Below, in pieces: positions 1-7,250 of a stretch of 18,811 bases of DNA (positions within the stretch are counted from its first letter, which is position 1; each line of letters opens with the position of its first letter). Source of the stretch: Lachnospiraceae bacterium. Lineage in GTDB: Bacteria; Bacillota; Clostridia; Lachnospirales; Lachnospiraceae. The position numbers and the translations under genes were made by a program. Where the stretch lies: NCBI GenBank assembly GCA_900771195.1, contig CAAGMZ010000035.1:1-18811 (forward strand). The letters run 5' to 3'. The notes below the pieces were generated by a model that saw nothing but the letters and a program-made list of their open reading frames with translations, was not told where the DNA came from and searched no databases.

Positions 1-40
1 CATAACCCGAAGGTCGCAGGCTCAAATCCTACTCCCGCAA
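1..40 (+). tRNA. tRNA-fMet (initiator), 3' half only
   Basis: The window opens exactly on a CAT anticodon (1-3), followed by AA, the CCCGA anticodon-stem strand and the AGGTC variable region typical of bacterial initiator tRNA. The T arm is at 16-32 and the acceptor strand TCCCGC at 33-38, then A39 (position 72, which forms the unpaired 1-72 end of initiators) and discriminator A40. No CCA is encoded. The 5' half lies outside the window. The T arm carries two deviations: C instead of T at position 54 (base 21), and a C-A mismatch between bases 17 and 31. Confidence 0.85.
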
Positions 41-45
41 CTCAT

Positions 46-118
<73 letters not shown>

Positions 119-125
119 CTGAAGA

Positions 126-158
126 CCTTAGATACTGTATGGTATCTAAGGTTTTTTT
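126..158 (+). terminator. Intrinsic terminator of the tRNA operon
   Basis: Perfect 10-bp stem CCTTAGATAC (126-135) / GTATCTAAGG (142-151) with a 6-nt loop, followed directly by seven T residues (152-158). It lies 7 nt after tRNA-Phe and separates the tRNA transcript from the protein operon. Confidence 0.93.
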
Positions 159-162
159 GGTA

Positions 163-179
163 TATAATGTAATGGGAGG
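163..179 (+). promoter_or_regulatory. -10-like TATAAT and Shine-Dalgarno upstream of the patatin gene
   Basis: A perfect TATAAT (163-168) follows the terminator T-run, but the matching -35 window lies inside the terminator stem and is poor. GGGAGG (174-179) is a good ribosome binding site 7 nt before ATG 187. Transcription from this -10 would leave a very short leader, so I treat the promoter as tentative and the ribosome binding site as solid. Confidence 0.4.
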
Positions 180-186
180 CGGACAT

Positions 187-1107
187 ATGAAAAACTTTTC
201 GGAAAATGAATGGGGACTTGTACTTGCAGGAGGCGGAGGAAAAGGAGCATATCAGATAGGTGTATTCAGGGCGCTGGCTGAGAAAAAGATTGATGATTAT
301 ATTACAGCAGTTTCGGGCTCCAGCGTAGGAGCATTAAATCTTGCACTTTTTGCAATGAAGGATTTGAATGTCGCTGAAAGCGTATGGAAAAATATATCGC
401 CGGATAAGTTTCTGGATATTGAGCCCGATATGATTGATATGAAGGAAGGCTTTGCGTCAAGAGAAGGGCTGCTCGAAATAATTGAAGATTATGTAAATCT
501 TGATGCAGTCAGTACCAGTGACATGAGTCTTTATGTGACAGCAACGGAATATGATGAAAATGGCGTAGGTGATGGCAAAGCGAGATATTTTTCATTAAAT
601 TATAAGGGTAAAGATGAAATCAGGGATATTTTGCTGGCGTCATCTGCACTTCCGACAATATATGAACCGGTACGGATTGACGGAAAGCTCTACAGGGACG
701 GCGGACTTAAGGATAATCTGCCGATAGCTCCATTGTATGCAGAAGGGATAAGGCATTTCATTGTGGTTGGGCTTTCCACGGGAACGAGGATTAATTATGA
801 CAGGTTTCCGGATGCCGAATTCGTTTTTATTAAGCCCAAATACAGCATCGGAGAGTTTGTGGACGGCACACTTGACTTTACGGCGAAAGGTGCCAGAAAA
901 AGAATGGAAATAGGCTATATTGATGCCATAAGAGAGCTTGAGTTCAGCGATAAAGACCTTTCGGATGAGAACAATATAATTTTGTATCAGGCCGCAGTTG
1001 ACAGAGATTATAAGAAGCTTTCATACGAGTTCAGAAAAGAGGAACTTGAGCAGGAAGTAAACAGCAATATGGACAAACTCAATGATATAATAAAAAAGTA
1101 TTCATAG
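187..1107 (+). CDS. Patatin-like phospholipase family protein
   Basis: A 306-residue patatin-fold serine hydrolase, related to the RssA/YchK type. Visible motifs are the glycine-rich oxyanion-hole loop GGGGKGAY (residues 15-22), the nucleophile elbow G-S-S-V-G (44-48, Ser46 nucleophile), and the dyad aspartate in YRDGGLKDN (Asp171). Family members hydrolyse acyl esters of phospholipids or neutral lipids; the substrate here is unknown. No signal peptide or membrane segment is visible, so it is probably cytoplasmic or peripherally membrane-bound. I chose ATG 187 because GGGAGG sits 7 nt upstream; the open frame continues upstream into tRNA-Phe and the terminator, which cannot be coding. Its stop overlaps the ribosome binding site of the next gene, so the two are likely co-transcribed. 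Confidence 0.9.
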   Translation: MKNFSENEWGLVLAGGGGKGAYQIGVFRALAEKKIDDYITAVSGSSVGALNLALFAMKDLNVAESVWKNISPDKFLDIEPDMIDMKEGFASREGLLEIIEDYVNLDAVSTSDMSLYVTATEYDENGVGDGKARYFSLNYKGKDEIRDILLASSALPTIYEPVRIDGKLYRDGGLKDNLPIAPLYAEGIRHFIVVGLSTGTRINYDRFPDAEFVFIKPKYSIGEFVDGTLDFTAKGARKRMEIGYIDAIRELEFSDKDLSDENNIILYQAAVDRDYKKLSYEFRKEELEQEVNSNMDKLNDIIKKYS

Positions 1108-1116
1108 GAGGAAAAA

Positions 1117-2493
1117 ATGGGTGTCCTTATTGATAATTTGAAAAAAAACAGTGAATCAGACGTATACCCATTTCATATGCCCGGACATAAAAGAAAAATA
1201 TCAGGGGAAAATCCATATAATTACGATATAACGGAAATTAACGGATTTGATGATCTTCATGCTCCGGAGGGAATCCTAAAGTCCCTTAATGAGCGTATTG
1301 CTGAAAAATATGGTGCCGGACGGGCGTGGGTGCTTGTCAACGGAAGCAGCAGCGGGGTATTGGCCGCCGTATCAGCGTGCGTCAGGCCGGGGCAGAAAAT
1401 ACTGATGGCACGAAACTGCCACAAGTCAGCTTATAATGCAGTTATGCTCAGAAGAATAAAAACAGAGTATATTTATCCACCATCAGATGAAAGAACGGGG
1501 ATAAGTCTTGCCATAAATGCAGAGGATGTTGACAAAGCTCTTTGCGATGACGGTGAAATAAAAGCTGTGCTGATAACATCGCCGACATACGAAGGGGTAA
1601 TTTCCGATATAGAGAAGATTTCCGGGGCAGTACACAGCCATGGTGCCGTTCTGATTGTGGACTGCGCGCATGGAGCACATCTGGGAATAGATGGCGGGCA
1701 TACAGTGAATCCGCTCAGGTGCGGAGCTGACATAGTGATTATGAGCCTTCACAAAACCCTGCCTTCAATGACACAGACCGCAGTACTGTGCGCCGGAGGT
1801 AACAGTGCAGATTATGAAGCCCTGAACAGGTATGTTGATGTGTACACCAGTACAAGTCCGTCCTATGTGCTTATGTCTTCTGTTGAAAGATGTTTTGACA
1901 TAATTGACAGAGGCGGTTTGCAGATATGGAAAAAATATTATACAATAGTAAGTGATTTCAGGGAAAAATGTGAAGCCCTGAAGAACCTTTATCTGTGGCA
2001 GGCTGATTGCCGGTATGATTCGGGTAAAATAGTAATTGCAACAGACAGGGCAGATATAAACGGACATCAGCTTATGAGCCTTTTACGGGACAGGTATCAC
2101 CTTGAGCTTGAGATGGAATCTGCAGAATATGTTCTTGCCATGACATCATGCTGTGACGATGAGGAAGGGATGGACAGGCTCTTAAATGCTCTTCTGGAAA
2201 TTGACGGACAGCTTCATCCGGCATTAAAATACAATTCATGGATTACGCCGCGGGCAAGCCGGAAGTACGAAGCCTTTGAGACAGAATATATGGATAAAAA
2301 CAGGGTTTTGTTAAAGGATGCCGAAGGCAAAACATGCGGAGCCTGCATATACGCTTATCCCCCCGGAATACCATGGGTAGTGCCCGGAGAGGTGTTTACC
2401 GGAGAAATAGTGAATATGATAGAAAACAGCAGTAAACAGGGCATATGCGTACATGGAGTTACAGACAGTAAAGTCGATATCATTGGAGAATAA
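1117..2493 (+). CDS. PLP-dependent Orn/Lys/Arg decarboxylase family protein (YaaO-type)
   Basis: A 458-residue fold-type-I PLP enzyme of the Orn/Lys/Arg decarboxylase major-domain family. It starts with the family's FHMPGHKRK signature (residues 19-27). It then has the cofactor aspartate and histidine in DCAHGAHLG (Asp182, His185) and the Schiff-base lysine in SLHKT (Lys213). The C-terminal segment PPGIPWVVPGE is also typical. The length matches the short biosynthetic-type decarboxylases lacking the N-terminal wing domain, as in Bacillus YaaO and SpeA. Members decarboxylate basic amino acids for polyamine synthesis; which amino acid is used here cannot be read from the sequence. AGGAGG (1106-1111) overlaps the stop of the lipase gene and precedes ATG 1117. 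B. subtilis yaaO also lies just upstream of the tmk-holB cluster. Confidence 0.9.
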   Translation: MGVLIDNLKKNSESDVYPFHMPGHKRKISGENPYNYDITEINGFDDLHAPEGILKSLNERIAEKYGAGRAWVLVNGSSSGVLAAVSACVRPGQKILMARNCHKSAYNAVMLRRIKTEYIYPPSDERTGISLAINAEDVDKALCDDGEIKAVLITSPTYEGVISDIEKISGAVHSHGAVLIVDCAHGAHLGIDGGHTVNPLRCGADIVIMSLHKTLPSMTQTAVLCAGGNSADYEALNRYVDVYTSTSPSYVLMSSVERCFDIIDRGGLQIWKKYYTIVSDFREKCEALKNLYLWQADCRYDSGKIVIATDRADINGHQLMSLLRDRYHLELEMESAEYVLAMTSCCDDEEGMDRLLNALLEIDGQLHPALKYNSWITPRASRKYEAFETEYMDKNRVLLKDAEGKTCGACIYAYPPGIPWVVPGEVFTGEIVNMIENSSKQGICVHGVTDSKVDIIGE

Positions 2494-2495
2494 TA

Positions 2496-3080
2496 ATGGC
2501 CAGAATATACATGATTATGGGAAAAAGCTCATCAGGAAAAGATACGATATACTCAAGACTTAAGGAAGACGTCAGACTGGGATTGAAGCCGGTTGTCATT
2601 TACACCACAAGACCACGGAGAATCGGAGAAGAGAACGGGCGGGAATATTTTTTCTCTGATGATGTGCAGCTGCAGAAGTATGAAGAACAGGGCAGGATTG
2701 TTGAAATGCGTTCGTACAATACAGTACAGGGCGTGTGGAAATATTTTACGGTGGATGACGGACAGATTGACATACAAAGCAATGAAAAATATGTTATAAT
2801 AGGTACACTTGATGTTTACGAAAAATTCAGGGATTACTACGGAAAAGAAGCAGTAGTTCCGATATATATAGAGGTTGAGGATAAAATCCGAATACATCGT
2901 GCACTTGAACGTGAAGACAGGCAGCCTGCCCCGGACTACAAGGAAATGTGCAGAAGGTATGTTGCGGACGAAGCAGATTTTTCGGAAAGCAGGCTTGAAA
3001 GTCTTGGGATTGTGAAAAGATATCGCAATGAATCACTTGAGCAGTGTGTGGAAGAGATTGCCGGTGAGATTTTGCGGTAA
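2496..3080 (+). CDS. Guanylate-kinase-like P-loop nucleotide kinase
   Basis: A 194-residue protein with the guanylate kinase layout: P-loop GKSSSGKDT (residues 9-17, Lys15), then the GMP-binding TTRPRR-x-GEENGREYFF segment (about 37-53). A mid-region and a C-terminal helical part follow. The standard reaction would be ATP + GMP to ADP + GDP. Two features give pause. The P-loop has D16 where Gmk usually has S/T before T, and the gene sits where Bacillus carries thymidylate kinase (tmk). It may be a second, divergent Gmk paralogue with altered substrate or a regulatory role. It begins 2 nt after the decarboxylase stop, with GGAGA at 2485-2489 upstream, so translation is probably coupled. Confidence 0.85.
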   Translation: MARIYMIMGKSSSGKDTIYSRLKEDVRLGLKPVVIYTTRPRRIGEENGREYFFSDDVQLQKYEEQGRIVEMRSYNTVQGVWKYFTVDDGQIDIQSNEKYVIIGTLDVYEKFRDYYGKEAVVPIYIEVEDKIRIHRALEREDRQPAPDYKEMCRRYVADEADFSESRLESLGIVKRYRNESLEQCVEEIAGEILR

Positions 3081-3092
3081 AGGAGGTTTTCT

Positions 3093-3533
3093 ATGGCTAT
3101 AAAGGTAAATGAAGTCAGCAGTACAGCTCCGGTTGAAAGCAAGACTTCGGTTCAGCCAAAGGATGATACTTTCAAATTTACTCTTGTCAGTAAGATTGAG
3201 GAGAAGGACCTGCAGGAGAAATTGGGCTCCCTGATGAAAAAAATAGACGAGCAGGGAGAAAAAATAACAAAGCACATGGACATAACCGATATGAAGCGAT
3301 ACCGTTCACTGGTAAAAGAGTTCATGAATGAGGTTGTGAGCCATTCACATGAATTTTCCAGGGAAAACTTTCTTGACAGACGCGGAAGGCACAGAGTTTA
3401 TGGGATAGTGAGACTTGTGGATAAGAATCTGGATGAGCTCGCCCAGGAGCTTGTAAAAGATGAAAAAGACAATATTGCGGTACTCGGCAAGGTCGGTGAG
3501 ATAAGAGGACTGCTTCTTGATATTGCGGCATAA
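3093..3533 (+). CDS. yaaR: YaaR family protein (DUF327)
   Basis: A 146-residue, mostly helical, charged protein without signal peptide or membrane segment. The segment from MDITDMKRYRSLVKEFM through the ending NIAVLGKVGEIRGLLLDIAA is typical of the YaaR family, as is its position directly before holB. The family has no established biochemical function. A strong AAAGGAGG precedes ATG 3093. Recognition rests on overall composition and the conserved gene order yaaR-holB-yaaT. Confidence 0.85.
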   Translation: MAIKVNEVSSTAPVESKTSVQPKDDTFKFTLVSKIEEKDLQEKLGSLMKKIDEQGEKITKHMDITDMKRYRSLVKEFMNEVVSHSHEFSRENFLDRRGRHRVYGIVRLVDKNLDELAQELVKDEKDNIAVLGKVGEIRGLLLDIAA

Positions 3534-3548
3534 AGCGGGAGGTACGGA

Positions 3549-4538
3549 ATGTCTCTTTATGATAAAATTCTTGGACACGAAAATATAATCAAACAGCTGA
3601 AAACGGCAGTTAAAAATGACAAAGTAAGCAATGCTTACATATTTAACGGGGAAGACGGCTGCGGCAAAGCAATGATAGCAAGGGCATTTGCGGAAGCTCT
3701 TCTCTGCGAAATGCATTCGGGAGAGGGGTGCGGACAGTGCCATATGTGCCAGCAGACCGCATCGGACAACAATCCGGATATTGTGTGGGTGAAGCATGAA
3801 AAGCCCGCCAGCATAGGCGTAGATGATGTTCGTGAACAACTGGTTGATGACATACAGATAAAGCCTTATAATGGAGGACGGAAGGTCTATATCATAGATG
3901 AAGCCGAAAAGATGACAACGCAGGCGCAGAATGCCATACTCAAGACTATTGAGGAACCGCCGGAATACGGAGTTATTATTTTTCTGACCAATAATGCACA
4001 GACCTTTCTGCCGACAATCATTTCCAGGTGCGTTATTTTTAATCTTAAGCCGCTTCGGACGGACGAGATAAAAACTTATCTCATGCGCGAATATAAAGTT
4101 CCGGAGTATCAGGCAAAGATATGTGCGGCGTATTCGCAGGGAAGGCTTGGAAAAGCCATAAATATGGCCACATCGGATGATTTTGCCGAGATAAGGGATG
4201 AAGCCGTAAGACTTGTTAAGAATATATATACGTATGATGTGCCACGGCTGATAGATGCCGTCAAAAAGGTCTCGGATTACAAGATAACCATTAACGATTA
4301 TATAGATATAATCGAGATGTGGTACAGGGATGTTCTTTTGTTTAAAGTCACAAAGGATGCCAACAATCTTGTTTTTACCGAAGAACTGAAGGCCATACGG
4401 CAGCAGGCAACCAAAAGCTCATATGAAGGCATAGAAAATATTTTGAACGGCTGCGAAGTGGCTAAGGCCAGACTTAAGGCTAATGTTAATTTTGATCTTG
4501 CAATGGAACTTATGTTTTTGAATATTAAGGAGAACTGA
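3549..4538 (+). CDS. holB: DNA polymerase III subunit delta'
   Basis: The 329-residue delta' subunit of the replicative clamp loader, which with delta and tau/gamma loads the beta sliding clamp. AAA+ features are visible: Walker-A-like GEDGCGKA (residues 34-41), a four-cysteine zinc module (Cys53, 61, 64, 67), the Walker-B-type stretch VYIIDEAEKM (Asp117), the sensor-type segment AQNAILKTIEEPP, and the SRC motif in PTIISRC. The position after Walker A lysine is Ala instead of Ser/Thr, consistent with delta' not being the ATP-hydrolysing subunit in studied clamp loaders. GGGAGG precedes ATG 3549, and ricT follows with a 1-nt gap. Confidence 0.95.
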   Translation: MSLYDKILGHENIIKQLKTAVKNDKVSNAYIFNGEDGCGKAMIARAFAEALLCEMHSGEGCGQCHMCQQTASDNNPDIVWVKHEKPASIGVDDVREQLVDDIQIKPYNGGRKVYIIDEAEKMTTQAQNAILKTIEEPPEYGVIIFLTNNAQTFLPTIISRCVIFNLKPLRTDEIKTYLMREYKVPEYQAKICAAYSQGRLGKAINMATSDDFAEIRDEAVRLVKNIYTYDVPRLIDAVKKVSDYKITINDYIDIIEMWYRDVLLFKVTKDANNLVFTEELKAIRQQATKSSYEGIENILNGCEVAKARLKANVNFDLAMELMFLNIKEN

Positions 4539-4539
4539 T

Positions 4540-5457
4540 ATGATAAAGGTTATTGGTGTTAGATTCAGGCAGGCGGGAAAGGTGTATTTTTTTGACCCGC
4601 TTGATATGGATATAGAAAAAGGACAACATGTAATTGTAGAGACTGCAAGGGGCGTGGAGTACGGCACGGTTGTGCTCGGAAAACGCGAGGTTGAAGACGA
4701 AAAGGTAACAATGCCGTTGAAGGCTGTTATAAGAATCGCTACGCCGGAAGATGATGTTCATGTTGAGAACAACAAGGAAAAAGAGAGAGAAGCCTTCAAT
4801 GTATGTCTTGAAAAAATAACAAAGCATGGTCTTGAGATGAAGCTCATAGACGCAGAGTACACATTTGACAATAACAAGCTGCTCTTTTACTTTACCGCAG
4901 ACGGCAGGATTGACTTCAGGGAGCTTGTAAAGGACCTGGCATCGGTATTCAGGACAAGAATAGAGTTAAGACAGATTGGCGTAAGAGATGAAACAAAGAT
5001 TCTTGGCGGACTCGGTATATGCGGGCGCGTGCTCTGCTGCAAATCATATCTTTCAGAGTTTATACCGGTTTCCATAAAGATGGCAAAAGAACAGGATTTG
5101 TCGCTTAACCCGGCTAAAATATCAGGTGTGTGCGGAAGACTTATGTGCTGCCTTAAGAACGAAGAAGATACATACGAGTATCTTAACAGCAAGCTGCCGG
5201 CAGCAGGTGACAGGGTCACGGCATCTGACGGGCTCAGTGGCGAGGTTGTGAGCGTCAATGTCCTCAGACAGCTTGTGAAGGTAAAAGTCAATCTGGACAA
5301 GGACGAAAAAGACATCAAAGAATATAAGGTATCAGAGCTTAAGTTTAAGCCGAGAAAACGCAGAAACAATAATAAAGAAGATATTTCGGACGCTGAAATT
5401 AAGGAACTTGAAGACCTGGAGCGCAAGGATGGAAAGTCAAAACTCGATGACAATTGA
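4540..5457 (+). CDS. ricT: PSP1 domain protein RicT (YaaT)
   Basis: A 305-residue PSP1 C-terminal-domain protein. In B. subtilis RicT works with RicA and RicF in a complex that carries Fe-S clusters and directs RNase Y-dependent mRNA maturation, affecting sporulation, competence and biofilm. The key cysteines are intact in two similar motifs: ICGRVLCC (Cys161, 166, 167) and VCGRLMCC (Cys198, 203, 204). The N-terminal half (GVRFRQAGKVYFFDP... VEYGTVV) is the PSP1 core, and the last ~45 residues are a low-complexity Lys/Glu/Asp-rich tail. ATG 4540 follows AAGGAGAA and a 1-nt gap from holB. The C-terminal coding end overlaps the next gene by 29 nt. Confidence 0.94.
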   Translation: MIKVIGVRFRQAGKVYFFDPLDMDIEKGQHVIVETARGVEYGTVVLGKREVEDEKVTMPLKAVIRIATPEDDVHVENNKEKEREAFNVCLEKITKHGLEMKLIDAEYTFDNNKLLFYFTADGRIDFRELVKDLASVFRTRIELRQIGVRDETKILGGLGICGRVLCCKSYLSEFIPVSIKMAKEQDLSLNPAKISGVCGRLMCCLKNEEDTYEYLNSKLPAAGDRVTASDGLSGEVVSVNVLRQLVKVKVNLDKDEKDIKEYKVSELKFKPRKRRNNNKEDISDAEIKELEDLERKDGKSKLDDN

Positions 5458-6184
5458 ACTTAAGCCAGATGAGAGACTTGATGATCTGCAAAGATGCGGA
5501 TATATGCTCATTCAGAATTCCAAAATATTCTGTTTTGGAATGGATGCGGTTTTGTTGTGCTCCTTTGCCAGAGTGAATGCCGGAGAGAATGTGCTTGATA
5601 TGTGCAGCGGAAACGGTGTTATCCCGATTTTGCTGAAGGGACGCACAAAAGGAAGGCATTTTACCGGTCTGGAAATTCAGGAAATAAATGTTGATATGGC
5701 ACAGAGAAGTGTCAGATATAACAAGCTTGACAGTGATGTGGATATGATTCAGGGAGATGTCAGGGAAGCTTCTGCATTGTTCGGAGGAGCTTCTTTTGAT
5801 GTTGTTACGGTTAATCCCCCATATATGAATGAAAATCACGGACTGAAGAATCCGGAAAGCCATAAGGCAATAGCAAGGCACGAAATTCTCTGCACTCTCG
5901 AAGATGTGGTGAGCCAGGCGTCAAAAGTCCTTAAATCCTCAGGAAGATTTTATATGGTTCACAGACCCGGGAGACTCACGGAAATTTTTGCACTTATGGG
6001 AAAGTATTCAATTGAGCCCAAAAGAATGAGGATGGTACATTCTTTTTCCGACAGTGACGCCACCATGGTCTTGATAGAAGGAATAAAGGGTGCGAAACCG
6101 ATGCTTAAGGTGGAAAAACCGCTGATAATATACAGGGAGCAGGGTGTGTACACTGAAGAGGTACGGAGCCTGTACTGTGAATAA
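5429..6184 (+). CDS. Class I SAM-dependent methyltransferase, TrmN6/YabB type
   Basis: A 251-residue Rossmann-fold methyltransferase. Motif I is VLDMCSGNG (residues 55-63) and the amino-methylating motif IV is NPPY (129-132), the signature of enzymes that methylate exocyclic amino groups. Overall similarity is to TrmN6, which makes m6A37 in tRNA1(Val); in B. subtilis the yabB homologue lies in the same neighbourhood. I chose ATG 5429 because GGAG (5418-5421) lies 7 nt upstream. A TTG at 5408 (7 residues longer) and an ATG at 5447 are alternatives. The gene overlaps ricT by 29 nt, suggesting coupled translation. The tRNA specificity is inferred from family, not shown. Confidence 0.88.
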   Translation: MESQNSMTIELKPDERLDDLQRCGYMLIQNSKIFCFGMDAVLLCSFARVNAGENVLDMCSGNGVIPILLKGRTKGRHFTGLEIQEINVDMAQRSVRYNKLDSDVDMIQGDVREASALFGGASFDVVTVNPPYMNENHGLKNPESHKAIARHEILCTLEDVVSQASKVLKSSGRFYMVHRPGRLTEIFALMGKYSIEPKRMRMVHSFSDSDATMVLIEGIKGAKPMLKVEKPLIIYREQGVYTEEVRSLYCE

Positions 6185-6195
6185 CGGAGGAAAAT

Positions 6196-7050
6196 GTGGA
6201 TAACTCAGAATGTGGAAAACTTTACCTCTGTGCAACGCCCATAGGTAATCTTGAGGACATGCCGGTGCGTGCCATAAGAGTCATGAAGGAAGCAGATATC
6301 ATTGCTGCAGAGGATACGAGGAACAGTATAAAGCTTATAAACCATTTTAATATTGGCACTCCCATGACAAGTTATCATGAGTACAACAAAGTGGATAAAG
6401 CGGTTTTTCTTGTGGATAAAATGAGGAAAGGTCAGACAGTAGCGTTGATAACTGATGCGGGGACACCGGGGATATCCGATCCCGGGGAGGAACTTGTACG
6501 GCAGGCAGTTGAGGCAGGTATAGAGGTTTTGTCTGTTCCCGGGCCGGCAGCGTGCATAAATGCACTGATTATTTCGGGACTTCCCACAAGAAGATTTGTT
6601 TTCGAAGCGTTTCTTCCCTCGGACAAAAAAGAGAGGCAGGCGGTTCTTGGCGAGCTTGAGCATGAGACGAGGACAATGATTATATACGAAGCTCCGCATC
6701 ACCTTGTAAAGACGCTGGAGGAGCTTCGGGACGTGCTGGGTCCGGACCGCAGGACGGCAGTCTGCAAGGAACTGACCAAAAAACATGAGACGGTTTACCG
6801 TTCCACCCTGGGAGAAGCAGTGGAATATTATACGGCAAATGAACCACGCGGTGAGTATGTTATTGTTGCAGAAGGACTTGACAGGGAAAAGCTTGTCAGG
6901 CAGGAACAGGAAAAATGGCAGCAGATGTCAGTCGAGGAACATATGGAATATTATATGTCCAGGGGAACCGATAAGAAAGAAGCCATGAAGCTTGTTGCCA
7001 AAGACCGGGGAGTTTCAAAGAGAGATATTTATTCCCGGATAAACATATAG
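6196..7050 (+). CDS. rsmI: 16S rRNA (cytidine(1402)-2'-O)-methyltransferase
   Basis: A 284-residue tetrapyrrole-methylase-fold enzyme that 2'-O-methylates C1402 in the ribosomal decoding centre using SAM. Signatures in order: LCATPIGNLED (residues 11-21), AAEDTR (37-42), TDAGTPGISDPG (86-97), VPGPAACINALIISGL (from about 114), and the C-terminal EPRGEYVIVAEG. The start is GTG 6196, with GGAGG (6186-6190) 5 nt upstream. An out-of-frame ATG at 6194 overlaps this start and would give only 16 codons. This is the last gene of the operon and is followed by a terminator at 7089. Confidence 0.95.
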   Translation: MDNSECGKLYLCATPIGNLEDMPVRAIRVMKEADIIAAEDTRNSIKLINHFNIGTPMTSYHEYNKVDKAVFLVDKMRKGQTVALITDAGTPGISDPGEELVRQAVEAGIEVLSVPGPAACINALIISGLPTRRFVFEAFLPSDKKERQAVLGELEHETRTMIIYEAPHHLVKTLEELRDVLGPDRRTAVCKELTKKHETVYRSTLGEAVEYYTANEPRGEYVIVAEGLDREKLVRQEQEKWQQMSVEEHMEYYMSRGTDKKEAMKLVAKDRGVSKRDIYSRINI

Positions 7051-7088
7051 GTAAATTTGTTACAGAATTATAAAAAGAATATAAATTG

Positions 7089-7134
7089 CGCCAGACCCAT
7101 TGACAGTTTTTGGGTTTGGCGTTATTTTATTTTT
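7089..7134 (+). terminator. Intrinsic terminator after rsmI
   Basis: An 11-bp stem CGCCAGACCCA (7089-7099) / TGGGTTTGGCG (7111-7121) with one G-U pair and an 11-nt loop, followed by a T-rich tract (7122-7134). It closes the housekeeping operon. The loop itself contains TTGACA (see the promoter entry). Confidence 0.88.
7100..7128 (+). promoter_or_regulatory. Candidate sigma-A promoter inside the rsmI terminator
   Basis: A perfect TTGACA (7100-7105) lies in the terminator loop. A 17-nt spacer leads to TATTTT (7123-7128), which matches four of six bases of TATAAT. It would serve the three-gene cassette downstream and leave a leader of about 110 nt. The -10 coincides with the terminator T tract, so its T-richness may be coincidental. 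Confidence 0.45.
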
Positions 7135-7150
7135 ACATTCGAATGGTTCA

Positions 7151-7196
7151 TGCGGTCGCTCCGCAGAAGTCAGGGCGGTATTAATTCTTAATACCG
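7151..7196 (+). promoter_or_regulatory. Two leader hairpins / inverted repeats upstream of the surface cassette
   Basis: Hairpin 1: TGCGG (7151-7155) / CCGCA (7161-7165), 5-nt loop. Hairpin 2: perfect 9-bp CGGTATTAA (7176-7184) / TTAATACCG (7188-7196), 3-nt loop. Neither is followed by a T tract, so they are not typical terminators. The second is also a DNA palindrome with a length and symmetry compatible with an operator. Which role applies, RNA structure or protein binding, is not decidable here. Confidence 0.5.
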
Positions 7197-7235
7197 GGTT
7201 CACATTTAACAGATTAATTAATAAGTGGAGGTGTT

Positions 7236-7250
7236 ATGAGATTATATTGA
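7236..7250 (+). other. Possible four-codon leader ORF (M-R-L-Y) coupled to the next gene
   Basis: GGAGG (7227-7231) is correctly spaced for ATG 7236, but this frame ends after four codons at TGA 7248-7250. The TGA overlaps TTG 7247-7249, the first usable start of the long downstream frame. The arrangement suggests termination-reinitiation coupling. It could instead reflect a one-base indel near the 5' end of the gene. Confidence 0.4.

Noticed and set aside
3345..3839. 164-codon minus-strand frame over yaaR and holB
   Set aside because: It is antisense to two well-supported genes, has no ribosome binding site or recognisable domain, and looks like a codon-bias shadow.
7100..7246. Upstream extension of the membrane protein frame to base 7100
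   Set aside because: It begins in the rsmI terminator loop and lacks a ribosome binding site; the translated residues look non-protein-like.
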